A DNA stretch of 64,000 nucleotides from Acinetobacter tjernbergiae DSM 14971 = CIP 107465. GTDB lineage: Bacteria > Pseudomonadota > Gammaproteobacteria > Pseudomonadales > Moraxellaceae. The stretch is from the NCBI RefSeq assembly GCF_000374425.1, contig NZ_KB894353.1:1-64000 (forward strand), read 5' to 3'. The notes under the pieces are model-generated. The model did not search any database. It was not told where the DNA came from and worked only from the letters and a program-made list of their open reading frames with translations. Numbering within the stretch: position 1 is the stretch's first letter; each line of letters opens with the position of its first letter. Below, piece by piece: positions 27,688-37,297 of this stretch. The translations under genes and the position numbers were made by a program.

Positions 27688-27929
27688 TATTTTCTCCATT
27701 TTCCCTAAGAGTGTATATTGGACAATCCTATTTCAAACAGTTTGAGACTTTAACAGAATTATTTTGCTTCTAATATACAAGTCCCTACAATTTTAATGTC
27801 TGCAAAGTCAAAAACTGTCGCATCATCATTGATATGATCTGTTGAAAATTCTACAGTATGAATATGCAACTTACGCTAAAATAAGTTGCTTCTGCATTTT
27901 CTCTCTCTTGTAATTTAAGTCGACCCCCT

Positions 27930-29930
27930 ATGAAACAGCACTTTCCTTTAAAAAACATGCAACAAGAAAAGCGCATTTATAAGGGTCGAATCTTTTTTGC
28001 TATTTTTATCGTCATAACTTTTCTACTTTTATTGATTTGTCGCTATGCCTATTTACAAATTGTGCATTATGATGATTTTACGACTGCATCTGATAAAAAC
28101 CGAATTCGACTACAACCGCTTCCTCCTGCTCGTGGCTATATCTATGATCGTAATGGCATACTCTTAGCAGACAACTATCCTGTCTTCACAGCAACCCTAA
28201 GCCGTACCGACGTAAGTGATATTGATGGAACAATTGCACGTTTAGTTCCAGTCTTAAGCTTAACTCAAGAGGATGTAGATCGATTTAAAAGTCGGGTAAA
28301 AACCGCTCGAAAAACTGAGCGTCTTGCAATTAAATTAAACTTGACTGAAGCAGAAATTGCGAAGTTTAGTGAAGTTAAATATGCTTTTCCTGGCGTTAAA
28401 ATTGAAACGCAAATGACTCGCTACTACCCACATGGTGAACTATTTGCTCATGTAATTGGTTATGTAGGACGAATCAACGATAAAGAACTTAAATCAATTG
28501 ATAAAGATTTATACGCAGGTACTAACCTAATTGGTAAAATTGGTGCAGAAAAGAGCTACGAAGATTTATTACATGGCACACCGGGTTATGAATCTGTTGA
28601 AGCAGATGCTCATGGCAATGTGCTTCGAAATTTGGGCCGACAAGCACCTATTCGAGGAAATGATTTATTTTTATCAATTGATTATGGGTTACAAACGATT
28701 GCAGCACAACAGTTAGCAGACCGTCGCGGTGCAATTGTAGCAATGGATCCACGGACTGGAGAAATCTTAGCTTTAGTTTCCAGTCCAAGTTTTAACCCTA
28801 ACCTATTCGTTACCGGAATTAGTTCGAAAGATTATAGCGGTTTAAGAGATGATTTGGATCAACCTTTATATAACCGTGCTGTTCAGGGGGCTTACCCTCC
28901 CGGCTCGACCATTAAACCAATGTTCGGTCTCGGCGGAATTCACTATGGTTTAGTCGATTGGGGAACTGCTATTTCAGATCCTGGTTACTTTTCACTGCCA
29001 GGAGACAGTCATCGTTTCCGTGACCATAAAAAAACTGGTCATGGTGCTGTTAACTTACACAAAGCTCAAGTTGTTTCGTGTGATACTTATTTTTATATCC
29101 TGTCTTATCGCATGGGTATTGAAAAAATGAATGATTGGATGCGCCAATTTGGCTTTGGTGAAAAAACTGGAGTTGATTTACCAAGTGAAAGTACGGGCTT
29201 ATATCCAAGTCCAGAATGGAAAATGCGTACCCGAAAATCGAAATGGTTAAAGGGCGAAACAATTTCTGTCAGTATCGGTCAAGGTGCATTCACAGCAACG
29301 CCCCTACAACTTGCTATGGCAACAGCCATTACAGCAAATAAAGGCTCACATGTTACCCCGCATGTATTGCGAGATAACAAAGGTGCAAAAAAATATTCTA
29401 TTCATAATGCACCAGATGGAAAAATCCAATTTAATGGAACTGAACAAGATTGGCTCAATATGCATGCCGCTATGATTGATGTGATCCAAACAGGAACAGG
29501 TCGCGGAATTAAAGGTGGTTTACAATATTCTATTGCGGGTAAAACAGGTACAGCTCAAGTCAAAAGTATTGCTCAAGGCAAACGTTATAATGAGGCTTCA
29601 CTTTCATCTCGACAGTGGGATCATGGCTTGTTTGTTGGTTTTGCTCCAGCAGATAAACCAGAAATTGCGATCGCAGTGGTCTGGGAAAATGGTAAGCATG
29701 GTGGTTCAGCTGCCCAACTTGCTCGCCCAATTTTTGATTATTGGTTAGTAACTCGTAAAAATAATCCTCTTCGCCCAGCCAATCATCAAGTGAGTGGTGG
29801 CTTAATGACTGCTGGTATTAAACCAGGTGAATTACCAAGTAGTGGTGGTTCTCCAGCATCTGCTCCAGTGACCTCTAATCAGACCACAACCCCTGCTGCT
29901 TCTCATGCAACTGATGGAGTTTCTGAATAA
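27930..29930 (+). CDS. mrdA: Penicillin-binding protein 2, peptidoglycan transpeptidase
   Basis: 666 residues. It cross-links peptidoglycan for rod-shape elongation, with RodA as its usual partner (not in the window). A cytosolic tail and one membrane helix (FAIFIVITFLLLLICRYAYL, about 22-42) precede the pedestal domain (PPARGYIYDRNGILLADNYP) and the transpeptidase domain with the active-site serine in YPPGSTIKP (about residue 330), the SxN-type SCDTYFY and the KTGTAQ motif (about 537). The C-terminal tail is Ser/Thr/Ala rich. It is very similar by eye to Acinetobacter PBP2. Its stop overlaps the rsmD start by one base (TAATG). Confidence 0.96.
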   Translation: MKQHFPLKNMQQEKRIYKGRIFFAIFIVITFLLLLICRYAYLQIVHYDDFTTASDKNRIRLQPLPPARGYIYDRNGILLADNYPVFTATLSRTDVSDIDGTIARLVPVLSLTQEDVDRFKSRVKTARKTERLAIKLNLTEAEIAKFSEVKYAFPGVKIETQMTRYYPHGELFAHVIGYVGRINDKELKSIDKDLYAGTNLIGKIGAEKSYEDLLHGTPGYESVEADAHGNVLRNLGRQAPIRGNDLFLSIDYGLQTIAAQQLADRRGAIVAMDPRTGEILALVSSPSFNPNLFVTGISSKDYSGLRDDLDQPLYNRAVQGAYPPGSTIKPMFGLGGIHYGLVDWGTAISDPGYFSLPGDSHRFRDHKKTGHGAVNLHKAQVVSCDTYFYILSYRMGIEKMNDWMRQFGFGEKTGVDLPSESTGLYPSPEWKMRTRKSKWLKGETISVSIGQGAFTATPLQLAMATAITANKGSHVTPHVLRDNKGAKKYSIHNAPDGKIQFNGTEQDWLNMHAAMIDVIQTGTGRGIKGGLQYSIAGKTGTAQVKSIAQGKRYNEASLSSRQWDHGLFVGFAPADKPEIAIAVVWENGKHGGSAAQLARPIFDYWLVTRKNNPLRPANHQVSGGLMTAGIKPGELPSSGGSPASAPVTSNQTTTPAASHATDGVSE

Positions 29931-30478
29931 TGAAAAATCAATTACGTATTATCGGTGGTGAATGGAAGCGCAGAACACTTCCATTTGCCAGTATTGATGG
30001 TTTACGCCCAACCCCAGACCGCGTAAGAGAAACATTATTTAATTGGCTCATGTGGGATATTCAAAATACACAGGTTTTAGACCTGTGTAGTGGTTCTGGC
30101 GCATTAGCTTTTGAAGCGTTATCACGTGGTGCTGCCAAGGTTGTGATGATCGAACCAAACCCAATTCAAGCACGTTTTTTAAAAGAAAATATCCAACTCC
30201 TAAAAGCCGAAAATTGTCAGCTATTCACGCTCACTGCACAGCAAGCATTAAAGAAACTAAATACTTCTTTTGACATGGTCTTTTTAGACCCACCCTATGA
30301 CTTAGACTTATGGCAAGAGCTTGCTACATTAGCGGATCCATTTATTGTTGAAAATGCATTTATCTATGTAGAAGCTGATCGAGAACTGACTCACTTACAA
30401 CTTCCATCGACATGGCAAAAGCTCAAAGAAACCAAAGCAGGGATTGTCAGAGCTGGTTTGTATCAAAAAAAGCATTAA
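29930..30478 (+). CDS. rsmD: 16S rRNA (guanine966-N2)-methyltransferase RsmD
   Basis: 182 residues. It uses SAM to methylate G966 of 16S rRNA. The N-terminus LRIIGGEWKRRTLPF...GLRPTPDRVRETLFNWL is diagnostic; motif I is VLDLCSGSGALAFEALSRGA (about 51-70) and the catalytic tetrapeptide is DPPY (about residue 122). Translation is coupled to mrdA through the TAATG overlap. Its last four bases overlap the convergent gene at 30475. Confidence 0.94.
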   Translation: MKNQLRIIGGEWKRRTLPFASIDGLRPTPDRVRETLFNWLMWDIQNTQVLDLCSGSGALAFEALSRGAAKVVMIEPNPIQARFLKENIQLLKAENCQLFTLTAQQALKKLNTSFDMVFLDPPYDLDLWQELATLADPFIVENAFIYVEADRELTHLQLPSTWQKLKETKAGIVRAGLYQKKH

Positions 30479-30879
30479 AAAATGCGTAACCAGAATAAAC
30501 GGATTAACTGTCCACGATCAAACGGAAAACTTGAGAGATATTCATAACCAATTCGATTATTCTGATTCAATTGATACACGATGCCATATCCAAGTGAAAT
30601 CGAAAAATCATCTAAAGAAAGATTGCTTGTATCTCCCGTTAACATCTTATGGCTAAACTGATGCGTTTGATAAGCAGTATAATTGTAAACTCGCCACTGC
30701 TCATCTTGAAAAAATAGATTATGCAAAACTGAATAATCCGTTTTTATTTGCGGGTATGCTTCATCAAACATTTCTTCAGTATCTTCGTCCATTACCGCAA
30801 AAAAATTGTAGCTTTCTGCATTAACCACGAATGAAATACCTAAAAGTACACAAAACAGAAAATATTGCATCATTTGCAT
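30475..30879 (-). CDS. Hypothetical secreted protein, possibly outer membrane
   Basis: 134 residues. MQMMQYFLFCVLLGISFVVNA is a signal peptide (cleavage after VNA). The rest alternates polar and aromatic residues (WRVYNYTAYQTHQFSH, FSISLGYGIVYQLNQNNRIGYEYL) and ends LFWLRIF with a terminal phenylalanine, as outer-membrane barrels often do, though it is short. No family recognised. The start may also be ATG 30870. Convergent with rsmD, no terminator between. Confidence 0.6.
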   Translation of the reverse strand: MQMMQYFLFCVLLGISFVVNAESYNFFAVMDEDTEEMFDEAYPQIKTDYSVLHNLFFQDEQWRVYNYTAYQTHQFSHKMLTGDTSNLSLDDFSISLGYGIVYQLNQNNRIGYEYLSSFPFDRGQLIRLFWLRIF

Positions 30880-31028
30880 AAAATTTTATTGATCACTCAC
30901 TTATTTAGCATAACGCCCAAAATCATTTTTGATCAATATATTGTTCTTATTTTAAAAATTTATTAAAAAATATCTTTCACAGGAAGCTAACAAAAACAAT
31001 TATAGCAATTGACTGATATCATAAAAAT

Positions 31029-31634
31029 TTAAAATTTCCACTCCATTCTGTGCCCATTTGGAATTAACTCTCCTTCAATCCCTTTAAATTTAGAATCTTG
31101 AACCACAACAAAACCTATCTTCTCATATAGCTTTTGCCCTCTTGGATTTGCATAAGATACATCTAACGATAATGAAGAATAACCTTGCTGTTCCGCTAGA
31201 GTTTTCAAGTAATTAAGTAATAGCCTGCCAATCCCTTGACTGCGATAGTTTGGAGATACTCCAAAATTTGCTACGTGCAAACTAGTGATACTGGGCTTAG
31301 TAACAACTGAACCAGAATAAAAGGCCCGAATCAAAACACGAGAAAACTTTAATTTATAGACTGATAGAATATTTCTAATTGTTCCACCATCCATATTGGG
31401 TAAATCTTCTTTCGCATAACATGCAACTACCGCAACAACCTGTCCCTCATGTTCAACGACCCAATGTAATTTATAACTGGTATAACCCCTCTCAGATAAA
31501 AACTCTTTATGAATAAAGTTCTCTGCTGTGATCGGACATTGTTGATAAATATAATCAAACAAAGGCATAGCTGCACTATAGATGAGTGGTACACATGCGT
31601 ATACATCCTCCTTTTTTGCTTTTCTTATTTTCAT
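31029..31634 (-). CDS. GNAT-family N-acetyltransferase
   Basis: 201 residues. The acetyl-CoA-binding motif is VSPNYRSQGIGRLLLNYLKTLA (about residues 126-147; R/Q-x-x-G-x-G/A), followed by LSLDVSYANPRGQKLYEKIGFVVV, the usual motif B. A basic patch (KLKFSRVLIRAF) precedes it. The substrate is unknown. GAGG lies one base before an alternate position but GGGGTGAGGA precedes ATG 31634 acceptably. Monocistronic. Confidence 0.83.
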   Translation of the reverse strand: MKIRKAKKEDVYACVPLIYSAAMPLFDYIYQQCPITAENFIHKEFLSERGYTSYKLHWVVEHEGQVVAVVACYAKEDLPNMDGGTIRNILSVYKLKFSRVLIRAFYSGSVVTKPSITSLHVANFGVSPNYRSQGIGRLLLNYLKTLAEQQGYSSLSLDVSYANPRGQKLYEKIGFVVVQDSKFKGIEGELIPNGHRMEWKF

Positions 31635-31780
31635 TCCTCACCCCAATTTGTGTATTTTTCAACCAAAAACATATGATATTAAAATTTTCTTAATTTTTAT
31701 TGTGTTAGACATTAATAATTAATTTATAAAATTAATCTAATATAGAATAATGCAGTAATTAAAATTTTACCTCATTTATC

Positions 31781-32131
31781 ATGAAGCTTTTTTTGTTGTT
31801 CACCATTGCTATAGGCCTAACTGGCTGTTTTTTCGGAAAATCTAGTGAAATCAAACGTGCAGAGAAAATTTTACAAGCTTTTCAATGTAAAAATGTTGAA
31901 TCAAACCAGCTTGCACCATCTTCTATGTCCAATTTTTACCAACAGACACTTGCAGTAAATAAAGAAAAAGCTTCAACTTATATAGAGCAATATGAAAATG
32001 GAGAAGATCTTTTTGACATTCCTCTAGATGAAGTTGTACAACAAAAATATCAATTATATAAACAAGCATGTCAGGCACTTGGTGGTATATCTACATTCAA
32101 AGAACCAATTGACATAAACGTAACCAAGTAA
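31781..32131 (+). CDS. Small hypothetical lipoprotein
   Basis: 116 residues. MKLFLLFTIAIGLTGC is a short lipoprotein signal peptide with lipobox LTGC (Cys 16), followed by FFGKSSEI. The mature domain is helical with two further cysteines (CKNVES, KQACQALGG) that could form a disulphide in the periplasm. No family recognised. The next gene on the strand is 40 bases away. Confidence 0.65.
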   Translation: MKLFLLFTIAIGLTGCFFGKSSEIKRAEKILQAFQCKNVESNQLAPSSMSNFYQQTLAVNKEKASTYIEQYENGEDLFDIPLDEVVQQKYQLYKQACQALGGISTFKEPIDINVTK

Positions 32132-32170
32132 GGTAAATCTAATTTACCTGATTTTATTTTTGGGTATGGC

Positions 32171-32809
32171 ATGATAGAAAAACAACTTTATTTCAAACAC
32201 TACATGGCATTAGCAATCATTTTGCTCAGCGTAATTTTAGCAAGCATTAACCCTCTAGAGTTTGAATCCTATTTACTGCATCAGACGGGTACTGTTCTGA
32301 TGCTTATTGCACTATTGGTCGCAGTTAAAAAAATTGGCATTACATTTTATAGTTTCTGTCTCTATCTCGCCTTTCTTTTCATTCATATTATTGGTGCACA
32401 TTACCTATATTCTTATGTTCCTTATAACGATTGGGTCAATACACTGTTCCATGTTGACTTAAATCAAAGTATGGGTTGGTCACGAAACATGTATGATCGT
32501 TTCGTACATTTTGCTTATGGATTATTACTTTATCCATTTTTTTATCGCTGCTTCCAAGTATGGTTGCCTAACGTAAAACCATTCTCTCTATTCTTGTTGG
32601 TAATTCAGTTTGTCATGGCAACAAGCTTGTTTTATGAATTGATTGAATGGTGGATTGCAATGGGCTTATCCCCAAAAGATGCTGAAAACTATAATGGGCA
32701 ACAAGGTGACATATGGGATGCCCATAAAGATATGTTTCTTGCAACAATTGGAGCAATAATTATTGGAGTAATTCAATACTATAAAGACAAAACTCTTATT
32801 CGAAAATAA
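32171..32809 (+). CDS. DUF2238/YjdF family inner-membrane protein
   Basis: 212 residues with six or seven hydrophobic segments. Conserved features of the YjdF family are visible: IIGAHYLYSYVPY, NMYDRFVHFAYGLLLYP, SLFYELIEWWIA and NGQQGDIWDAHKDMFLATIGA. The conserved histidines, aspartates and glutamates in or near membrane helices suggest a metal or transport role, but the function is unknown. Possibly co-transcribed with the lipoprotein upstream. Confidence 0.85.
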   Translation: MIEKQLYFKHYMALAIILLSVILASINPLEFESYLLHQTGTVLMLIALLVAVKKIGITFYSFCLYLAFLFIHIIGAHYLYSYVPYNDWVNTLFHVDLNQSMGWSRNMYDRFVHFAYGLLLYPFFYRCFQVWLPNVKPFSLFLLVIQFVMATSLFYELIEWWIAMGLSPKDAENYNGQQGDIWDAHKDMFLATIGAIIIGVIQYYKDKTLIRK

Positions 32810-32837
32810 GAGTTTTTGTTTCATTTATCTAGATATT

Positions 32838-35033
32838 TTAAGCTATAAGATCTTGAGTTAACTCCAATTGATCCAAAGGATCTAATTTCACCATTTGCAG
32901 AAAATCAGAACTTATTGAACTAGCAAGACTTACATTAGGTGAAGATGATGTTTCGATGAGTCCAAGTTCATCTAGGACCCCATTTAACTGAACCACAGAC
33001 GGATCAGAGGGCACCAATAGGTCATTGATCGAAATTTTTTCAACTTGTGTTGATTCTGCAAAAACGGCAGGATTAATTTGAATAGAATTAAGTTCAATAT
33101 GATCAGCAAGAGAAATTTGCTCGGACAACAACTCCGAAGTTTCATTATTCAACAATGTTACGGTAGTCGTTGGTGCAACAATCGTAAAAATAAAAGACTC
33201 ACTCACTTCGCTTGTATTACCTGCAGCATCAGTTTGAGTTAATGTAATTTTATGAAGCCCTAATGCCAAATCATGATTTGGGTTAAAACTCCAACTACCA
33301 TTATTGGCAACTGTTACAACCCCTATTGCTTGTCCATTATCATAAATAGTTAACTGAGCCTTAGGCTCAGCAGAGTTCACTATTCCAGAAATCGTTGGTT
33401 TAAGATCATCTGTAGTACCACCTGAAGCAATCTGTCCTTTAACATCACCAATATCATCATCTAGTTTAGGAATGGAGGGCTTAGCAGGTGCAGTTACATC
33501 TTTGGTCCCTAAAATATCAGTAGCATCAGATTGATTACCCGATGCATCAATCACATAAATTTTTCCAATATTTTTTTCTGTAAGTGCTGGAGAAATTGGA
33601 ATTGTAAATTTACCTTGAGCATCGGCAACGCCTGTTCCTATTAATTTTCCATTTGCATCTTTTATTTGAATTTTTGCATCTATTTCAGCAGTCCCTGAAA
33701 CTGAATCTCCAGCACTATTCAATTGAGCTGTAGCTTTATCAGGTGCAATCGTATCTTTTCCTGTTGTGATCTCAAGTGGTTTAGATTGATTACCGGCAGC
33801 ATCTTCAATAATAACTAAACCTTTTTTATCTGTTGCTAACGCTGGTGAAATAACAATTTGAAATTTTCCTTGTGCATCAGTGATACCACTGCCTATTAGT
33901 TTTCCATCAGCATCTTTAATTTGAACCTTTGCATTTGCTTCAGCTCGACCAAGAATTGAAGTTCCTTCTTTATTTACTTCTACTAATGGTTGATCAGGCG
34001 CTAGAGTATCTTTGCCAGCAAAGACCTTTGAAGGGGTTGATTTATTAACAGCCGCATCTTCAGCAATGACTGTTCCGCCTTTATCACTCGTTAAGGGTGA
34101 TGAAAGTTTAATGGAATACAATCCTGCACTATTTGCATTAACAGAGCCTAATAATTTTCCATCTGCATCATAAATAGATACTTTAGCATTTGCTTCTGTC
34201 TTACCTGAGACAATCGTCCCATCTGCATTTAATTGCGCACTAGGAGCATCTGGTGCAATTGTATCTTTAGTACCAGTCACCACAATGGCTTTCGATGGAT
34301 TACCAGCACCATCTATTGCTGTCACGGTTACTTTATTGTTATTTGCTAAAGGTTGATCAAGCTTAATTGTATAATTACCTTCCTGATTGGCCTGTGTAGT
34401 TGCAATTACTTTTCCTGTCGTATCTTTAATTTCAACTTTTGCACTCGCTTCAGTTTTACCTGCGATGGTTTGCATATCCTCAGCTAATGTTGCAGTTGGG
34501 GCAACTGGAGGAATGATATCAATAGGCTGATTTTGATTAGGTTGATCATCTTTGTCATCGTCTTTCACTGCCCATAAATACACACCTTCTGCTGCTAAGG
34601 CAACTAAACCTACTTTCAATAATTGTGCCTTGCTAATTCCTAAATCGTCTCCCCCTTGCTCAGTTGTCATAACCTGGGTAGGCGATTCAGTATAAACAAA
34701 CTGAGATAGTTGAGTTACTGAAGAGTAACGGCTAAACTTCCCTGCATCATCGAATTGAGCAATCGCATAAGTTCCATCTTCATTAGGGATTGCTAAAGTG
34801 TGTTCGCTTAAATTTTTATCGTTATAAAAATCACTAATAACAATTTTCTCACCATTTTTAAGTGTAATGATAAGATCATGACCTTGTTTAATAATTGATT
34901 TAATATCTTCTAAGTTTACTCCGATTTGTATAATTGAAGGTTGATTTAATATCACCTCTTTTATCTGTGCATCTTGTAAAATATTTAAGCTTTTCTTCGA
35001 AGAAACGACAACTCTTGTCATTTTTATGCTCAC
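32838..35033 (-). CDS. Bap-like surface protein (BLP2-type) with Ig-like repeats
   Basis: 731 residues. The first 115 residues match the BapA/LapF prefix-like domain (VVVSSKKSLNILQDAQIKE..., LKNGEKIVISDFY), followed by a hydrophobic segment (LLKVGLVALAAEGVYLWAV) and an acidic linker. Four tandem bacterial Ig-like repeats of 84-86 residues then start at about 178 (each with KTEA-AKV-I-D-GK and G-Y-I-L-PL signatures and ending TKDT-APD), then a different Ig-like unit (TISGIVNSAEPKAQLTIYDNG...AAGNTSEVSESF, about 545-620) and a C-terminal region with LDELGLIE that may serve type I secretion. Unlike full-length Bap it has few repeats; size fits Acinetobacter BLP2. No secretion genes are adjacent. 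Expected role: cell-surface adhesion and biofilm. Confidence 0.75.
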   Translation of the reverse strand: MSIKMTRVVVSSKKSLNILQDAQIKEVILNQPSIIQIGVNLEDIKSIIKQGHDLIITLKNGEKIVISDFYNDKNLSEHTLAIPNEDGTYAIAQFDDAGKFSRYSSVTQLSQFVYTESPTQVMTTEQGGDDLGISKAQLLKVGLVALAAEGVYLWAVKDDDKDDQPNQNQPIDIIPPVAPTATLAEDMQTIAGKTEASAKVEIKDTTGKVIATTQANQEGNYTIKLDQPLANNNKVTVTAIDGAGNPSKAIVVTGTKDTIAPDAPSAQLNADGTIVSGKTEANAKVSIYDADGKLLGSVNANSAGLYSIKLSSPLTSDKGGTVIAEDAAVNKSTPSKVFAGKDTLAPDQPLVEVNKEGTSILGRAEANAKVQIKDADGKLIGSGITDAQGKFQIVISPALATDKKGLVIIEDAAGNQSKPLEITTGKDTIAPDKATAQLNSAGDSVSGTAEIDAKIQIKDANGKLIGTGVADAQGKFTIPISPALTEKNIGKIYVIDASGNQSDATDILGTKDVTAPAKPSIPKLDDDIGDVKGQIASGGTTDDLKPTISGIVNSAEPKAQLTIYDNGQAIGVVTVANNGSWSFNPNHDLALGLHKITLTQTDAAGNTSEVSESFIFTIVAPTTTVTLLNNETSELLSEQISLADHIELNSIQINPAVFAESTQVEKISINDLLVPSDPSVVQLNGVLDELGLIETSSSPNVSLASSISSDFLQMVKLDPLDQLELTQDLIA

Positions 35034-35210
35034 TGATCAATTATATTTTTAAATGCTTGTCGATTAATGAATAATTAGGTAATTAATCTAGCGGTTAAAA
35101 TATCAAATGATGAAGATAAGAACAATCGCTTCTCAACTAAGTTTTATCAAATTGATTTCTTCAGTTAAATATTGAGATTTCTATATGATAAGACTTTAAA
35201 ATATTTCTCT

Positions 35211-35250
35211 AAAATAAAAAACCAATCATAATGGATTGGTTTTTTATTTT
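35211..35250. terminator. Bidirectional terminator downstream of sohB
   Basis: AAAATAAAAAACCAATC (35211-35227) pairs with GATTGGTTTTTTATTTT (35234-35250). It sits just after the sohB stop on the minus strand, with T residues on either strand. Confidence 0.85.
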
Positions 35251-35259
35251 AGAGTTACT

Positions 35260-36222
35260 TTAGAATTTAGGATCACGCATTTGCACTAGGCTACCATTTG
35301 CTTTAGCCAAACTATCCGTCACTTTCCCTATAACTGTTGGGATTAAATTTTCCACAATCTGTGCGGCTTGTAATCCTAGTTTTTCTCCAAAAGTTGGTCG
35401 CTTACGTGTATTAATTACATAAACATCATGCTGAGATAACAAACTCAATAAATATTCGTCAGAAGTCTGTAACTTATCCACTAAATTCAGTGCAAGAGCA
35501 TCTTCACCGTACCAATGTTCACCTGTCGCAACTTTTTCAACATTAAGCTGTGAACGATATTTCTCAATAAAATGCTTAAATAGTACATGAGTCTGTTGCA
35601 ACTCTTCCTCAAATTTTGCTTTACCCTCAGCCGTATTTTCACCAAACATGGTCACAGTACGCTTGTACTGCCCAGCAGTATATAGCTCAAAATCAACATT
35701 ATGCTGTTTCAATAACCGATTAAAATTAGGTACTTGTGCAACAACACCAATTGAACCTACGATTGCAAATGGAGCCGAAATAATTTGATTGGCAATACAT
35801 GCCATCATATAACCACCACTTGCTGCTACTTTATCAACACAAATAGTCACGTTAAAGCCTGCATCACGCAAACGAACCAATTGTGCAGCAGCTAAGCCAT
35901 AACCATGAACCATTCCACCTGGGCTTTCTAAACGAACTACGACACGATCATGTCCTGCTTTCGCAGTTGCCAAGATCAATGTAATTTCTTCACGAATAGT
36001 ATCAACAGCAGATGCTTGAATATCACCTTTGAAATCAAGTACAAAGATTTTTTGATCATTTTTCTTACGAACTTTAGCTTCTTTAGCAAGCTGTTGAATA
36101 AGTTGTAGTAATTCCAAACGAGAAGCTGTAGTTTGTGCGATTCTTTTTCTTTGTTCATTCACACGCGCATTTAAATGACTAATACGAATCTCAGCAGGAA
36201 ATTTAGGTAAATGGAATAACAT
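35260..36222 (-). CDS. sohB: SohB-type S49 serine peptidase
   Basis: 320 residues of the SppA/SohB family. The catalytic serine is in VDKVAASGGYMMAC (about residue 153) and the general-base lysine in GQYKRTVTMFGENTAE (about 205). FKGDIQASAVDTIREE and RLESPGGMVHGYGLAA are family motifs. It begins MLFHLPKFPAEIRISHLN, without the membrane helix seen in E. coli SohB, so it may be a soluble or peripherally bound form; no better upstream start exists. The role is degradation of membrane or signal peptides. Monocistronic. Confidence 0.88.
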   Translation of the reverse strand: MLFHLPKFPAEIRISHLNARVNEQRKRIAQTTASRLELLQLIQQLAKEAKVRKKNDQKIFVLDFKGDIQASAVDTIREEITLILATAKAGHDRVVVRLESPGGMVHGYGLAAAQLVRLRDAGFNVTICVDKVAASGGYMMACIANQIISAPFAIVGSIGVVAQVPNFNRLLKQHNVDFELYTAGQYKRTVTMFGENTAEGKAKFEEELQQTHVLFKHFIEKYRSQLNVEKVATGEHWYGEDALALNLVDKLQTSDEYLLSLLSQHDVYVINTRKRPTFGEKLGLQAAQIVENLIPTVIGKVTDSLAKANGSLVQMRDPKF

Positions 36223-36330
36223 AAAGTAAGTGCTCTATAAGTTCGGCTTTATCCGTCTAAGATGTGGTCAGTTCAATAAAAATTCAATAGTGATTTTGCA
36301 AAATAGATTCACTTTCATTTATTTTATAAA

Positions 36331-36352
36331 AAAAGAGCCCTGAGGCTCTTTT
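36331..36352 (-). terminator. Terminator of the pst operon
   Basis: AAAAGAGCC (36331-36339) pairs with GGCTCTTTT (36344-36352) around CTGA, with A and T runs on the two sides; it is 17 bases after the pstB stop on the minus strand. Confidence 0.92.
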
Positions 36353-36368
36353 TTTTATTGATCAACAA

Positions 36369-37283
36369 TCAACCAAATCGACCCGTAATATACGCTTCGG
36401 TCAACTGATGATCAGGCTGTGTAAACACTTTTTCAGTTGAATTGACTTCAATCAAATCACCCAAGTGGAAGTATGCAGTACGATCAGATACACGTGCAGC
36501 TTGTTGCATCGAGTGAGTTACAATTGCAATCGTATATTGTTCAGAAAGTTCTGAAATCAACTCTTCAATTTTTGCCGTTGCAATTGGATCAAGTGCTGAA
36601 CATGGCTCATCCATTAAGATCACTTCTGGGCTGACAGCAATAGTACGTGCAATACATAAACGTTGTTGCTGACCACCTGATAAACCAGTACCTGGTTGGC
36701 TGAGACGATCTTTTACTTCATCCCATAAACCCGCTTTACGTAAGCTGTTTTCAACAATTTCTTCTAAATCATATTTATCACGTGCTAAACCATGAAGTTT
36801 AGGTCCATAAGCCACGTTATCAAAAATTGATTTTGGGAATGGGTTGGGTTTCTGAAATACCATTCCGACCTGCGCACGTAGCAGCACAACATCAAGACTT
36901 GGATCATAAATATCTTGATTGTCTAGCGTTACCTTACCTGTTACACGGCAGCTATCAATCGTATCATTCATACGGTTTAGAGTACGTAAAAAAGTCGATT
37001 TACCACAGCCTGATGGCCCAATAAATGCAATCACTTCATTTTGATAAATATCAATATCAATGCCTTTAATTGCTTCAGTTTCGCCATAATAAACATGAAC
37101 ATCTTTAGTACTAATTTTAACTTCACTTACTTTAGGTTTTTTATTTGATGAAGCTGTTTCAAACTGAGAGACAAATGCAGTATTTGATTGTGGAACTTGC
37201 GCTTCAGATGACGTAAATTCTGTTTGCTGTGGATTCACTGACTTATCCTTTTCTACGGCGTTCATAATATCAATCGTATTCAT
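36369..37283 (-). CDS. pstB: Phosphate ABC transporter ATP-binding protein PstB
   Basis: 304 residues. It powers high-affinity phosphate uptake together with PstA, PstC and PstS. Walker [11 protein letters not shown] (about 87), signature LSGGQQQRL, Walker [17 protein letters not shown] and the His-switch VTHSMQQA are intact. The first 45 residues are an unusual polar extension before [14 protein letters not shown] use ATG 37283 (AGGAG six bases upstream); ATG 37304 would overlap pstA. Last gene of the operon, followed by a strong terminator. Confidence 0.96.
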   Translation of the reverse strand: MNTIDIMNAVEKDKSVNPQQTEFTSSEAQVPQSNTAFVSQFETASSNKKPKVSEVKISTKDVHVYYGETEAIKGIDIDIYQNEVIAFIGPSGCGKSTFLRTLNRMNDTIDSCRVTGKVTLDNQDIYDPSLDVVLLRAQVGMVFQKPNPFPKSIFDNVAYGPKLHGLARDKYDLEEIVENSLRKAGLWDEVKDRLSQPGTGLSGGQQQRLCIARTIAVSPEVILMDEPCSALDPIATAKIEELISELSEQYTIAIVTHSMQQAARVSDRTAYFHLGDLIEVNSTEKVFTQPDHQLTEAYITGRFG

Positions 37284-37297
37284 TGTACTCTCCTCAA

